The position numbers and the translations under genes are program-made. Positions 1 through 9,502 of a stretch of DNA of 64,000 nucleotides are shown here, piece after piece; within the stretch, counting starts at the first letter, position 1; each line of letters begins with the position of its first letter. Source of the DNA: Yoonia vestfoldensis DSM 16212 (GTDB taxonomy: Bacteria > Pseudomonadota > Alphaproteobacteria > Rhodobacterales > Rhodobacteraceae); assembly GCF_000382265.1 (NCBI RefSeq), contig NZ_KB907981.1, forward strand, positions 62,001 to 126,000. Reading direction: 5' to 3'. The notes beneath the pieces are model-generated. The model was not told where the DNA came from and ran no database searches. It was given only the letters and a program-made list of their open reading frames with translations.

Positions 1-2
1 AC

Positions 3-578
3 CAAGGCTACTGGCGCGAGACGATGCAATCGCTGACGCTGGTGCTGTCGGCCTGCGTCGTCTGCATGGGGATCGGCGTGCCGATCGGCATCGCCGCTGC
101 CCACCGCCCCCGGCTTTACCGCGCGATGGTGCCGGTGCTCGACCTGATGCAGACGCTGCCGACCTTCGTCTATCTGATCCCGGCCATCGTGTTCTTCGGC
201 ATCGGCATGGTGCCGGGGCTGATCGCCACGGTGATCTTCGTTCTGCCCGCGCCGATCCGGCTGACCTATCTGGGTGTGGCGTCCACGCCCACCGCCCTGC
301 TCGAGGCGGCACAGGCCTTCGGCGCGACGAAACGGCAGGTCCTGATCAAGGTCGAACTGCCCTCGGCCATGCCGCAGATCATGGCGGGGCTGAACCAGAC
401 GATCATGCTGTCGCTGTCGATGGTGGTGATCGCGGCTCTTGTGGGGGCCAGCGGGCTGGGCGTGCCGGTGATCCGCGCACTGAATTCGGTGAATACCTCG
501 CTGGGGTTTGAATCCGGCTTCGTCATCGTCGTCGTGGCGATCATGCTCGACCGGATGTTGCGGGTGAAACAGAAATGA
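3..578 (+). CDS. choW: Choline ABC transporter permease ChoW, 5'-truncated by window edge
   Basis: C-terminal ~190 residues of an inner-membrane permease of the ProW/OpuA/ChoW class that carries quaternary amines (choline or betaine) inward. The reading frame is already open at base 3 (GYWRET before the first Met at 24), so the true start lies before the window. Several hydrophobic helices are visible, and a permease EAA-type loop (EAAQAFGAT, then KVELPSAMP) that would contact the ATPase. Its stop overlaps the next gene's ATG by 4 bp (ATGA), so the two are co-translated. The choline assignment rests on the partner's resemblance to ChoV; glycine betaine is an alternative. Confidence 0.85.
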   Translation, partial: QGYWRETMQSLTLVLSACVVCMGIGVPIGIAAAHRPRLYRAMVPVLDLMQTLPTFVYLIPAIVFFGIGMVPGLIATVIFVLPAPIRLTYLGVASTPTALLEAAQAFGATKRQVLIKVELPSAMPQIMAGLNQTIMLSLSMVVIAALVGASGLGVPVIRALNSVNTSLGFESGFVIVVVAIMLDRMLRVKQK

Positions 579-1582
579 ATGCGGTCGAATTCGACAATGT
601 CAGCATCGTCTTCGGATCGAAACCGCAAACGGCGCTCTCCCTGATGGACGAAGGTCTGGACCGGGCCGAGATCATGACCCGGACCGATCAGGTGCTGGGC
701 GTGCATGATTGTTCGCTGAACGTGGCGCAGGGTGAAATCCTGGTGCTGATGGGGCTGTCAGGGTCGGGCAAATCGACGCTGCTGCGCGCGGTCAACGGGC
801 TGAACCCTGTCGTGCGCGGCGCGGTGCGCGTCCATGACGGCGACCACAGCTATGACGTCACTCATTGCAGCGCGACCGATCTGCGGCGGCTGCGGCAGAA
901 ATCGGTATCGATGGTGTTCCAGCAATTCGGCCTGCTGCCATGGCGGACGGTGCGCGACAATGTGGGGCTGGGGCTGGAACTGGCCGGGATGGACAAAGGC
1001 AAATTGCACGCCCGCGTCGATCAGGAACTGGCCATGGTGGGCCTGTCCGAGCGCGCGGATGCGCTGGTGGGCGAGCTTTCGGGCGGCATGCAGCAGCGCG
1101 TGGGCCTTGCCCGCGCCTTCGCCACCGACGCGCCGATCCTGCTGATGGACGAACCCTTTTCGGCGCTTGACCCGCTGATCCGCACCAAGCTGCAGGACGA
1201 ACTGCTCGACCTGCAAAAACAGCGCGGCCGCACGATCATCTTCGTCAGCCACGATCTGGACGAGGCGTTCAAGATCGGCAACCGCATCGCCATCATGGAA
1301 GGCGGGCGGATCGTGCAATGCGGCACGCCGCGCGACATCTACACCAACCCCGCGAACGGCTATGTGGCCGATTTCGTGGCCCACATGAACCCGCTCGGCG
1401 TGCTGACCGCGCGCGACGTGATGATCGCAGGTACCGCCGACGGGCCGCAGATCGACGTGGACACACCGGTGCAGGCGATCCTGCAAAAGATCGGCACACA
1501 GGCGCTGCAAGTCGTGGAAAACGGCCAGCCCGTCGGCCAGATTACCCAAAGTTCGCTGATCACGCGGCTCGCCCCCGCCTGA
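575..1582 (+). CDS. choV: Choline ABC transporter ATP-binding protein ChoV
   Basis: A 335-residue ATPase energising the upstream permease at the inner face of the membrane. Walker A GLSGSGKST is at about residues 60-68, the signature LSGGMQQR at about 168, and Walker B ILLMDEP at about 189, followed by a D-loop (SALDP). An N-terminal extension of about 35 residues before the Walker A strand (MDEGLDRAEI) and a short C-terminal regulatory tail are typical of the ChoV/ProV class, which is longer than ordinary ABC ATPases. It forms an operon with choW (4-bp overlap). In related bacteria a choX binding protein lies further upstream, outside this window. Confidence 0.9.
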   Translation: MNAVEFDNVSIVFGSKPQTALSLMDEGLDRAEIMTRTDQVLGVHDCSLNVAQGEILVLMGLSGSGKSTLLRAVNGLNPVVRGAVRVHDGDHSYDVTHCSATDLRRLRQKSVSMVFQQFGLLPWRTVRDNVGLGLELAGMDKGKLHARVDQELAMVGLSERADALVGELSGGMQQRVGLARAFATDAPILLMDEPFSALDPLIRTKLQDELLDLQKQRGRTIIFVSHDLDEAFKIGNRIAIMEGGRIVQCGTPRDIYTNPANGYVADFVAHMNPLGVLTARDVMIAGTADGPQIDVDTPVQAILQKIGTQALQVVENGQPVGQITQSSLITRLAPA

Positions 1583-1596
1583 CCCACCTCGTCCGA

Positions 1597-1630
1597 CTTC
1601 TTTTTTCCAAAAATACTCCCGCCGGAGGCG
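1597..1630. repeat. Intergenic CTCCGGCGGG element, copy 1
   Basis: On the minus strand this reads GCCTCCGGCGGGAGTATTT, then TTGG and AAAAAAGAAG. It sits between the convergent choV and EamA genes. Three further copies occur at 6995, 48426 and 57143, each beside stop codons. It is probably a family-wide 3'-end or terminator element. Confidence 0.7.
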
Positions 1631-1646
1631 CGCCGTCAGGCGCTCT

Positions 1647-2561
1647 CTAAACCTTGGTCTGCGTCACGACCGGCGTCACCTGCCTGCGCGCCACCGCCTC
1701 GCGCCATGTGATGAAACTGACAGAGGCCATGATGACCAGCCCGCCGAACACGACCCAGCCATCGACCGCCTCGCCAAAGACCACCGCGCCCAAGACCACC
1801 GCCCAGACCAGCTGCAAAAACGTCACCGGCTGCGTGACCGTCAGCGGTGCCGCGGCGAAGGCCAGCGTCATGGTGTAATGGCCGGCCGTGGCGAAACAGG
1901 CGACGAGAAACAGCCAGCCGACCTGCGCCAGCGTTGGTGTGACCCAGACAGCGTAGGCAAAGGGGGCCAGCCCGATCGTGACCGTGATCGACAGCATCCC
2001 CACAACGACCGCCGCCGATACCTCGCCCGACAGCCGCTTGGCCAGAAGATAGCCCACCGCGAACAGCACAGCCGTGCCCAGCATCGCGATATGGCCGCTT
2101 TCCACCGCCTTCACGCCGGGGCGCAGGATGATCGCCGCCCCCACGAGCGCCAGCAGCACCGCGATCAGGCGGCGCGGCGGCAGCTTTTCGCCCAGAAACA
2201 GCGCCGCCCCGATCGAGACATAGACCGGCGAAAGATAATTCATCGCCGTCACCTCTGCGATGGGAATGCGCGCCATCGCGTAGAACCACAAGATCACCGC
2301 CAGCGAATGCACGACGCCGCGCAGGCCGAACATCTTCATCTGCCGCGCTGTCAGGCGGGCCGACAGGATCGGCCGGATCATCGGCAACAGGAACACAAGC
2401 CCCAGAACGTAACGCAGGAACGCGGCCTGCGCGGCAGGAACATCATCGCCCACGTGTTTCACGATGGCCGTGACGGCGACAAACATGACGCCGGTCAGAA
2501 CCATCCACAAGACACCCGCCACGGGGTTTGACGCAGGACGCATGGGCTGCAAATCACTCAT
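1647..2561 (-). CDS. EamA/DMT-family transporter
   Basis: A 304-residue integral membrane protein with about ten hydrophobic helices in two repeated EamA halves, the plan of drug/metabolite exporters. The start at 2561 (MSDLQPMRPASN) is chosen because upstream in-frame codons run into the promoter region and have no membrane-protein character. A characteristic segment near the first half (AMNYLSPVYVSIGAALFLGE) and its partner in the second half (VTFLQLVWAVVLGAVVFGE) match the family's internal repeat. Substrate cannot be read from sequence. Convergent with choV; a second EamA gene lies at 3458. Confidence 0.85.
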   Translation of the reverse strand: MSDLQPMRPASNPVAGVLWMVLTGVMFVAVTAIVKHVGDDVPAAQAAFLRYVLGLVFLLPMIRPILSARLTARQMKMFGLRGVVHSLAVILWFYAMARIPIAEVTAMNYLSPVYVSIGAALFLGEKLPPRRLIAVLLALVGAAIILRPGVKAVESGHIAMLGTAVLFAVGYLLAKRLSGEVSAAVVVGMLSITVTIGLAPFAYAVWVTPTLAQVGWLFLVACFATAGHYTMTLAFAAAPLTVTQPVTFLQLVWAVVLGAVVFGEAVDGWVVFGGLVIMASVSFITWREAVARRQVTPVVTQTKV

Positions 2562-2645
2562 GCCTTTGGGTCGCACCAATAAACGCCGGATGCCAGCGAC
2601 ATTTTCGCACTGGCACAGGCCGCGATCCGCCCTTACCAAAGGGGC

Positions 2646-3461
2646 ATGAAGATACTTTTCCTCGGCGATGTCATGGGCCGCTCGGGCCGGACCGCGATCA
2701 CCACCCACCTGCCCCGCCTGCGCGCCGACTGGCGGCTCGATTTCATCGTGGTCAACGGCGAGAACGCGACATCCGGCATGGGCCTGTCCGCGCCGCATGC
2801 AAAACTGCTGCTGGAAGCAGGCGCCGATGTCATCACGCTGGGCGATCACGCTTTCGATCAAAAGGACATGCTGGCCTTTGCCGCAGCAGAGCCGCGCATC
2901 ATCCGGCCGCTGAACTTTTCCAAGGCCGCCCCCGGCGTCGGCGCGCGGGTGTTCAATGCCACCAATGGGCGCAAGGTTCTGGTCGCACAGGCGCTGGGTC
3001 AGGTGTTCATGAAACGTCCCTTCGACGATCCGTTCTCGGCGCTCGACACAGTGCTGCGACAATATCCGATGGGGGGGCAGGTGCAGGCCAGCCTGCTCGA
3101 CATCCATTGCGAGGCGACATCCGAAAAGATGGCGCTGGGGCATTTCTGCGACGGGCGCGCCAGCATCGTCGTCGGCACCCATACCCACGTGCCCACGGGT
3201 GATGCGATGATCCTTGGCGGCGGCACCGCCTACCAGACCGATGCAGGCATGTGCGGCGACTACAATTCGGTCATCGGCATGGACAAGGCCGAACCCCTGC
3301 GCCGCTTCATCACCGGCATGCCCAAGGACCGCTTCACCCCTGCGGAATCCGAGGCGACGCTGTCGGGGCTTTACGTCGAAACCGACGACCGCACCGGCCG
3401 TGCCACCCGCGTCGTGATGGTCCGCCAAGGCGGCAAACTCGCGCAGAGCGGGCCCGCATGA
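2646..3461 (+). CDS. YmdB-type metallophosphoesterase (TIGR00282 family)
   Basis: A 271-residue cytoplasmic phosphodiesterase of the YmdB family, dimetal enzymes that hydrolyse 2',3'-cyclic nucleotides or related substrates. Metal-binding motifs are in place: GDVMGR (D8), NGEN (38-41), GDHAFDQ (66-72) and THTHVPTGD near the end. The third motif has Asp where the better-known family members have Asn (GNH), which may be usual in this clade. Length matches the family. Its stop overlaps the next gene's start by 4 bp. The biological substrate in alphaproteobacteria is not settled. Confidence 0.85.
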   Translation: MKILFLGDVMGRSGRTAITTHLPRLRADWRLDFIVVNGENATSGMGLSAPHAKLLLEAGADVITLGDHAFDQKDMLAFAAAEPRIIRPLNFSKAAPGVGARVFNATNGRKVLVAQALGQVFMKRPFDDPFSALDTVLRQYPMGGQVQASLLDIHCEATSEKMALGHFCDGRASIVVGTHTHVPTGDAMILGGGTAYQTDAGMCGDYNSVIGMDKAEPLRRFITGMPKDRFTPAESEATLSGLYVETDDRTGRATRVVMVRQGGKLAQSGPA

Positions 3462-4378
3462 CGCGCGATCACGCGCTGCTGACGCTGGCGCTGGTGGCCC
3501 TTGGGGCAGGATGGGGGCTGACGCAACCGCTGACCAAGATTACCGTGACGGGCGGCTATGAACCGCTGGGCATGATCTTTTGGCAGATGCTGATCGGCAT
3601 GGTGTTGCTGGGGGCCTGGCGCTGGCGGACATTGGGGCGCTTGCCTGTCACGCCGCGCACGATTGCCTTTTGGCTGATGATCGCGACGCTGGGCACGCTG
3701 ATCCCCAATTCCGCCAGCTATCGCGCGGCTTTTGATCTGCCTGCGGGGGTCATGTCCATCGTGATCTCGACCATCCCGCTGATCGCATTTCCCATTGCAC
3801 TGGCGCTGGGAAACGACCGGTTTTCGTGGCGGCGCATGGCGGGGCTGGCGCTCGGTCTGACAGGCGTCGCCCTGATCGCCCTGCCCGAAGCGAGCCTGCC
3901 GGACCGCGCGATGGTGGCCTTCCTGCCTTTGGCGCTGATCGCCCCGTTCTGCTATGCGCTTGAGGGCAATATCGTCGCGAAATGGGGGACGGCGGGGCTT
4001 GATCCGGTACAGGTGCTGTTCGGAGCCTCGGCCATCGGGGTTGTGATCGCGCTGCCCATGGCGCTGGCGACGGACCAATTGCGCGTGCCCGCAGCGCCTT
4101 TCATCCTTGCCGATCTGACGATGCTGCTGGGTGCGGTCATCCATGTCGTGGTCTATACCGGCTATATCTGGCTGGTCCGGCGCGGCGGGGCGGTTTTTGC
4201 CGGGCAGATCAGCTATCTTGTCACAGGATTCGGAGTCATCTGGGCCATGCTGCTTTTGCGCGAAAACTATAGCCTGTGGGTCTGGGCGGCCCTTGCGGCG
4301 ATGGCCGTCGGCCTGACGCTGGTGCGACCGCGCGTTGCCGAAGAGCCCGCGCCGGCCCAGGCTTTGGCGCATGACTGA
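3458..4378 (+). CDS. EamA/DMT-family transporter
   Basis: A 306-residue, ten-helix transporter of the drug/metabolite superfamily, unrelated in detail to the one at 1647. The ATG at 3458 overlaps the stop of the YmdB-like gene (ATGA), fixing the start and implying co-translation. The N-terminal EamA signature GAGWGLTQPLTKI and the second-half segment ending LLLRENYSLWVW are visible. Its last 8 bp overlap the following permease gene. Substrate unknown; a role in exporting a metabolite is family knowledge only. Confidence 0.85.
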   Translation: MTRDHALLTLALVALGAGWGLTQPLTKITVTGGYEPLGMIFWQMLIGMVLLGAWRWRTLGRLPVTPRTIAFWLMIATLGTLIPNSASYRAAFDLPAGVMSIVISTIPLIAFPIALALGNDRFSWRRMAGLALGLTGVALIALPEASLPDRAMVAFLPLALIAPFCYALEGNIVAKWGTAGLDPVQVLFGASAIGVVIALPMALATDQLRVPAAPFILADLTMLLGAVIHVVVYTGYIWLVRRGGAVFAGQISYLVTGFGVIWAMLLLRENYSLWVWAALAAMAVGLTLVRPRVAEEPAPAQALAHD

Positions 4379-6152
4379 GCTGTTCGCGCTGACCCAGACC
4401 CAACAGGCGTGGCTGACCCTTGCCGTGCTTGTCGGCATGTTTGTGCTGTTCCTGCGCGAAATCTACCCGACCGAAGTCGTCGCGATGTGCGGTGTCAGCA
4501 TCCTGCTTGTGACGGGCGTTCTGCCCTATCAGGCGGCGGTCGATGCGTTTTCCAACCCTGCGCCATGGACGATTGCGGCGATGTTCATCATCGTCGGTGC
4601 GCTTGTGCGCACGGGTGCGCTTGATGCAATGACACGGCTCGCGGAACGGCAGGCCAAGGTCAGCCCCGCACGGGCCATCGGCGGCGGGTTGCTGTTCGTG
4701 GCGCTGGCCAGTGCGATCATGAACAACACGCCGCTGGTCGTGGTGATGATCCCGGTCTTTATCCAGATGTCGCGGTCCTTGGGTGTCTCGGCCTCCAAGC
4801 TGCTGATCCCGCTCAGCTATGCCGCCATTGTGGGCGGCACGCTGACGCTGATCGGGACCTCGACGAACCTGTTGGTAGATGGTGTCGCGCGAGCGTCCGG
4901 CATGGAACCTTTCGGGATACTGGAGATCATGCCGGTCGGTCTCGTCGTCGTGGCATGGACCTTTACCTATATGTATTTCATGGCCCCGCGCCTGCTGCCC
5001 GACCGGCAAAGCATGGCGGGCATGCTGTCGGACAGGTCGAAGAAAAAGTTTTTCTCCGAAGCCGTGATCCCCCCCGACAGCAACCTGATCGGGCGTGATG
5101 TGACCGGCGTGCAATTGTTCAAGCGCGACGGCGTGCGCCTGATCGACGTGGTGCGCGGCGACCAATCGCTGCGGCGCGATCTGAAGAACGTGAGCTTGCA
5201 GGTCGGCGACCGCGTTGTGCTGCGCACCGAGATGACAGAGCTTTTGTCCCTGCAGGCCAACAAGGAACTGCGCCGCGTGGATCAGGTTTCCGCGGTTGAG
5301 ACAACGACAGTCGAGGTGCTGATCACCCCCAATTGCAAGATGGCCGACCGCCGGTTGGGGTCGCTGCGGCTGCGGCGGCGCTATGCGGTCTATCCGCTGG
5401 CGGTCCACCGGCGCGACGCCAATATCAGCCAGCAGATCGACGATATGACCGTGCGCGTCGGCGATACATTGCTGCTGGAAGGTGCGCCTGCCGATATCGC
5501 GCGTCTGGCCGAGGATATGAACCTTGGCGATGTGTCCGCCCCATCGCAACGCGCCTACCGGCGGGGCCATGCACCGATAGCGATCGGAGTCCTGTTGGCC
5601 ATCGTCGGACTTGCCGCGCTGAACGTGGCCCCGATCCTGATGCTGGCGATGATCGGGGTGACGGTGGTGCTGATGACCGGCTGCATCGACGCGGACGAGG
5701 CGTTTTCCTTTATCGAAGGCCGGTTGCTGGCGCTGATCTTTGCCATGCTGGGGATCGGATCTGCGCTGCAATCCTCGGGCGCGGTGGAGATGATCGCGAC
5801 GGCGGCGGCCCCTTACATGATGGCGCTGCCCCCGTTTCTGGTCGTTCTCGCCGTCTACGCGCTGGCAAGCCTGCTGACGGAAGTGGTGTCCAACAATGCC
5901 GTCGCGGTCGTGATGACGCCCATCGCGATTGGCCTTGCCACAGCGCTGGGGGTGGACCCGCGCCCGCTGGTCGTGGCGGTGATGATCGCCGCCAGCGCCA
6001 GTTTCGCGACCCCCATCGGGTATCAGACCAACACGCTGGTGTTTGGGCCGGGCGGCTACAAGTTCGCGGATTTCCTGCGCTTCGGCATCCCGTTGAACAT
6101 CACGCTGGCCCCCATCGTGTCTTTCGTGATCCCGCTGATCTGGCCTTTGTGA
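4371..6152 (+). CDS. SLC13-type permease with two RCK_C (TrkA-C) domains
   Basis: A 593-residue membrane protein. An N-terminal block of helices (about residues 1-210) holds SLC13/ArsB-like features ([23 protein letters not shown]). Two soluble RCK_C regulatory domains follow (about 215-390), and a second helical block repeats the motif pattern ([27 protein letters not shown]). This is the usual plan of DASS-superfamily permeases with central ligand-sensing domains. The ion is uncertain: sulfate, dicarboxylate or another anion. The start at 4371 overlaps the preceding gene by 8 bp. Confidence 0.85.
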   Translation: MTELFALTQTQQAWLTLAVLVGMFVLFLREIYPTEVVAMCGVSILLVTGVLPYQAAVDAFSNPAPWTIAAMFIIVGALVRTGALDAMTRLAERQAKVSPARAIGGGLLFVALASAIMNNTPLVVVMIPVFIQMSRSLGVSASKLLIPLSYAAIVGGTLTLIGTSTNLLVDGVARASGMEPFGILEIMPVGLVVVAWTFTYMYFMAPRLLPDRQSMAGMLSDRSKKKFFSEAVIPPDSNLIGRDVTGVQLFKRDGVRLIDVVRGDQSLRRDLKNVSLQVGDRVVLRTEMTELLSLQANKELRRVDQVSAVETTTVEVLITPNCKMADRRLGSLRLRRRYAVYPLAVHRRDANISQQIDDMTVRVGDTLLLEGAPADIARLAEDMNLGDVSAPSQRAYRRGHAPIAIGVLLAIVGLAALNVAPILMLAMIGVTVVLMTGCIDADEAFSFIEGRLLALIFAMLGIGSALQSSGAVEMIATAAAPYMMALPPFLVVLAVYALASLLTEVVSNNAVAVVMTPIAIGLATALGVDPRPLVVAVMIAASASFATPIGYQTNTLVFGPGGYKFADFLRFGIPLNITLAPIVSFVIPLIWPL

Positions 6153-6225
6153 GCGGGCTTGCCCCTGCCCGTGCGCTTGTCTTATAGAGGCGCAGATTTA
6201 CACTGGACATGACAAGAGGTTTCCC

Positions 6226-6975
6226 ATGGCGGGCCATTCCAAATGGGCGAATATCCAGCACCGCAAGGGCCGGCAGGACAAGCTGCGCTCCAAGCTGTTT
6301 TCCAAGCTGGCCAAGGAAATCACCGTGGCCGCCAAGATGGGCGACCCCGACCCCGACAAGAACCCCCGCCTGCGGCTGGCCGTGAAAGAGGCCAAGTCGA
6401 ATTCTGTCCCCAAGGACGTGATCGACCGCGCGATCAAGAAATCGCAAGGCGGCGATGCTGAAAATTACGACGAAATCCGCTATGAAGGTTACGGCCCCGG
6501 CGGGATCGCCGTGATCGTCGAGGCGATGACCGACAACCGCAACCGCACCGCATCGACCGTGCGCTCCACCTTTACCAAGAACGGCGGCAATCTGGGTGAG
6601 ACCGGATCGGTCGCCTTCATGTTCGACCGCAAGGGCGAGATCGTCTATCCCGCATCCGTCGCGGATGCCGATGCGGTGATGATGGCCGCCATCGAAGCCG
6701 GTGCCGAGGATGTGCAAAGCGACGACGACAACCACGTCATCTATTGCGCGGATGTGGACCTTGCCGAAGTGTCGAACGCGCTGGAACCGGCCTTGGGCGA
6801 ATCGATCTCGACCAAGCTGATCTGGAAGCCCAACATGACCACCGAGGTCGATGCCGAGGGTCTGGCCAAGCTGATGAAACTGCTCGACACGCTGGAAGAC
6901 GACGACGACGTGCAGCGCGTGACCGCGAATTTCGAGGCGTCCGACGCCGTGATGGCGGCGTTTTCGGAAAGCTGA
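6226..6975 (+). CDS. YebC/PmpR-family regulator
   Basis: A 249-residue protein of the YebC/TACO1 family; members have been described as transcription regulators and as translation factors easing ribosome stalling. The N-terminus [18 protein letters not shown] and the segment [20 protein letters not shown] are near-invariant family signatures. The highly acidic C-terminal third (TLEDDDDVQ) is also typical. Length is standard. In many genomes the gene lies near ruvC; here it is followed by a convergent VOC gene and the repeat element. Confidence 0.95.
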   Translation: MAGHSKWANIQHRKGRQDKLRSKLFSKLAKEITVAAKMGDPDPDKNPRLRLAVKEAKSNSVPKDVIDRAIKKSQGGDAENYDEIRYEGYGPGGIAVIVEAMTDNRNRTASTVRSTFTKNGGNLGETGSVAFMFDRKGEIVYPASVADADAVMMAAIEAGAEDVQSDDDNHVIYCADVDLAEVSNALEPALGESISTKLIWKPNMTTEVDAEGLAKLMKLLDTLEDDDDVQRVTANFEASDAVMAAFSES

Positions 6976-6994
6976 GGGTCGAAAGAACTTTCAG

Positions 6995-7027
6995 GCCTCC
7001 GGCGGGGATATTTGGGCTCGGAAGATG
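6995..7027. repeat. Intergenic CTCCGGCGGG element, copy 2
   Basis: Plus-strand copy GCCTCCGGCGGGGATATTT followed by GGGCTCGGAAGATG, between the convergent yebC-family and VOC genes. See copies at 1597, 48426 and 57143. Confidence 0.7.
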
Positions 7028-7039
7028 ATCAGGGCGCGT

Positions 7040-7453
7040 TCACTCGGGACGCGTTTCATCGGGGTGAGTTGAGAACAGGGCGATCTTGTTGCCCTGCGGA
7101 TCGCGTAGGTAGCCGACATAGAAATCCGGCCCGTAGGCCGCGCGAAACCCCGGCTGGCCTTCGTCGGTGCCGCCTGCGCCAAGGGCTGCGGCGTGCAGGT
7201 CGCGGACCTGTTTTTGGTTGCGCAGTTCGAACGCGACCATCGTGCCATTGCCTGCCGAGGCGGGACGCCCGTCGAACGTCGGCTTGACGTAAAAATCCGG
7301 TGGGGCGAAGGGCTGGCCCAGAGTGACGGGCAAAATATAGCTCAGCCCCTCGGGGCCTTCTTGGACGGTGTAGCCGATGGCCGACAGGAAGGCTGCGTAA
7401 AACCGTTCGACAGCCGCCATATCGTCAGCGCCGACTGTGACATAAGCGATCAT
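7040..7453 (-). CDS. VOC-family (glyoxalase/bleomycin-resistance fold) protein
   Basis: A 137-residue protein with the paired beta-alpha-beta-beta-beta units of the vicinal-oxygen-chelate fold. The start MIAYVTVGADDMAAVERFY and the late GPDFYVGYLRDPQGNKIALF are characteristic of the lactoylglutathione-lyase-like subgroup often annotated near glyoxalase/dioxygenase. Chemistry cannot be inferred: members include isomerases, dioxygenases and binding proteins. Monocistronic in appearance, with the repeat element between its stop and that of the YebC gene. Confidence 0.8.
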   Translation of the reverse strand: MIAYVTVGADDMAAVERFYAAFLSAIGYTVQEGPEGLSYILPVTLGQPFAPPDFYVKPTFDGRPASAGNGTMVAFELRNQKQVRDLHAAALGAGGTDEGQPGFRAAYGPDFYVGYLRDPQGNKIALFSTHPDETRPE

Positions 7454-7490
7454 GGGGCGTGGTCCTTTCGGGTTGGTGTGGCGATGATAG

Positions 7491-8033
7491 CTATGGGGTG
7501 ATGATCCCCTGTTCGGTGACGATCAGGTCCAGCGGCTGGTCGGTGGGTTCAAGCGGCAGGGCGGGGTCTTCCTGCGCGGCATAGGCAAAGCCAATGGCCA
7601 GCACAGGGCCCTGTGCGCGCAGCTGTTCCAGCGTCCGGTCATAGAACCCGCCACCATAGCCCAGCCGCCCGCCCTTTCGGCTGAACGCCACCAGCGGCAC
7701 GATCAGGATTTGCGGGGTCATCCAGTCCCCTGTGGCAGGGACCTGTGCGCCGAACGGGCCTGCGATGAGCGCGCAATCGGGGTCCCATAGACGGAATTGC
7801 AACGGCTGGCCTTTGGCAGAGATCACAGGCACGCCGACGGGGCCATGGGCGGACGCCTCGGCCATGGCGGGGGTCGGGTCGATTTCGGTGCGCATCGCCA
7901 TGTAGCCAGCGAGTGGCACGCCACGGTAACCCGCCAGAACCTGGCTCAGATAGCCGGCACTGGCCGCATCGGGCCGGTGCGCAGCAGCGCGGCGGGCAAA
8001 GGCTGCGGTGCGGGCGGCGGATTTGTCGATCAC
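7491..8033 (-). CDS. 5-formyltetrahydrofolate cyclo-ligase
   Basis: A 180-residue enzyme that converts 5-formyl-THF to 5,10-methenyl-THF using ATP, a folate-salvage step in the cytosol. The C-terminal signature GGRLGYGGGFYDRTL is the conserved nucleotide/folate site, and a basic N-terminus (MIDKSAARTAAFARR) precedes it as in the family. The ATG overlaps the mgtE stop by 4 bp, so it is translated from the mgtE message. Length is typical of short alphaproteobacterial forms. Confidence 0.9.
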   Translation of the reverse strand: MIDKSAARTAAFARRAAAHRPDAASAGYLSQVLAGYRGVPLAGYMAMRTEIDPTPAMAEASAHGPVGVPVISAKGQPLQFRLWDPDCALIAGPFGAQVPATGDWMTPQILIVPLVAFSRKGGRLGYGGGFYDRTLEQLRAQGPVLAIGFAYAAQEDPALPLEPTDQPLDLIVTEQGIITP

Positions 8034-9403
8034 AGCAGCATGATCGAGGCGAGCCCGAGGAAGGCGAAGAACCCCACGACGTCGGTGACGGTGGTCACAA
8101 ACGTGCCCGAGGCCAGCGCGGGGTCGATCCCGAAACGGTCCATCACGACCGGCACGCCAATACCCGCCAGGCCCGCGACCAGCAGGTTGACCACCATCGC
8201 TGCGGCGATCACGACCCCCAGCATCGGCGCATCGAACCAGACCGTGCCCACTACGCCCATCACGACCGCAAAGGCCAGCCCGTTCAAAAGGCCGACCATC
8301 GCCTCGCGCCGGATCACCCGCCAGACGTTGGAAGGTGTGAGGTCACGTGTCGCCAGCGCGCGCACCGCCACGGTCAGCGATTGCGTGCCCGCATTGCCGC
8401 CCATGGACGCCACGATCGGCATCAGCACGGCCAAGGCCACCAGCCCCGCGATGGTTTCCTCGAACAGGGAAATGACCAGCGAGGCGAGGATCGCCGTCAA
8501 CAGGTTGACCGCAAGCCACGGAAACCGCTGTTTCGTTGTCTCAATCACATTGTCCGACAGGCTGCCTTCGCCCACACCGGCAAGGCGCAGGATATCCTCC
8601 TCGGCCTCTTCTTCGAGGAAGGCCATCGCATCGTCGATGGTGATGACACCGACGACACGGTCGTCGTCATCGACCACGGGGGCGGTGATCAGGTGATAAT
8701 GATTGATGGCCTGCGCCACCTCTTCCACGCCTTGCGCGACGTGGAAGGTGCGGAATGTCTCCTCGGTCAGATCGCGCAGGGGGGTGGTGCGCGGATGGCT
8801 CAGGATGCGCCCCAGCGTGACATAGCCCACCGCCTTGAGCCGCGGATCGACAAGGATGATGTGATAGAACTGGTCCGGCAGCACCACGTCCGAGCGCAGA
8901 TAGTCGATGGCATCGCCCACGGTCCAGTGTTCGGGCGCGCGCACCAGTTCGGACTGCATGTGGCGGCCTGCCGATTCCTCGGGGTAGGACAGCGCCTGTT
9001 CCACCACGACCCGGTCGCTGGCGTCGAGCGCGTCGAGCACGGCCTCCTGCTGGTCCTCGCCCAGATATTCGACCAGATCGACCACGTCGTCGCTGTCTAG
9101 ATCACGCAGGGCGGTGGCCAGTTCGGCGGGTGCCAGCTGCTGGATGATCTCTTCGCGCAGGTTTTCGTCCAACTCGGACAGGATGTCGCCGTCGATCCCG
9201 CCTTGCCACAGCGTCAGCAGGTCGCGCCGTTCCTTGCTGTCGATCAATTCGATCAGATGCGCGATATCGGCAGGGTGCAACGGGTCAAGAAGCGCATCAA
9301 CCGCCGCCGCGTCGCCCTGCATCACGGCGTTCAGCACCTCGGCCACGGTCCGGTCTGTGATGCCGAAGGCCTCTGCGTCAACCTCGTCGTCGATATCCGC
9401 CAT
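8030..9403 (-). CDS. mgtE: Magnesium transporter MgtE
   Basis: A 457-residue Mg2+ channel. An acidic N-terminal MgtE_N helical-repeat domain (about 15-130), two CBS domains (about 135-255, ending VVDDDDRVVGVITIDDAM) and five C-terminal transmembrane helices are in the expected order. The pore helix signature PIVASMGGNAGTQS is present. In characterised MgtE the N and CBS domains sense cytosolic Mg2+ and gate the pore. The downstream folate cyclo-ligase overlaps its stop and shares the transcript. Confidence 0.95.
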   Translation of the reverse strand: MADIDDEVDAEAFGITDRTVAEVLNAVMQGDAAAVDALLDPLHPADIAHLIELIDSKERRDLLTLWQGGIDGDILSELDENLREEIIQQLAPAELATALRDLDSDDVVDLVEYLGEDQQEAVLDALDASDRVVVEQALSYPEESAGRHMQSELVRAPEHWTVGDAIDYLRSDVVLPDQFYHIILVDPRLKAVGYVTLGRILSHPRTTPLRDLTEETFRTFHVAQGVEEVAQAINHYHLITAPVVDDDDRVVGVITIDDAMAFLEEEAEEDILRLAGVGEGSLSDNVIETTKQRFPWLAVNLLTAILASLVISLFEETIAGLVALAVLMPIVASMGGNAGTQSLTVAVRALATRDLTPSNVWRVIRREAMVGLLNGLAFAVVMGVVGTVWFDAPMLGVVIAAAMVVNLLVAGLAGIGVPVVMDRFGIDPALASGTFVTTVTDVVGFFAFLGLASIMLL

Positions 9404-9502
9404 CTGGCACCTCCGTTGTCGCGCGCAGCATAGTCAAAGCGTCCACGGGGACAACGCCATTCCCCGATTTACGCAGGCTTTTGCGCAGCCTATAGGGGTC
9501 GG

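Noticed and set aside
4236..5771. 511-codon minus-strand open frame
   Set aside because: Antisense to the permease with intact RCK domains; Gln/His/Arg-rich shadow.
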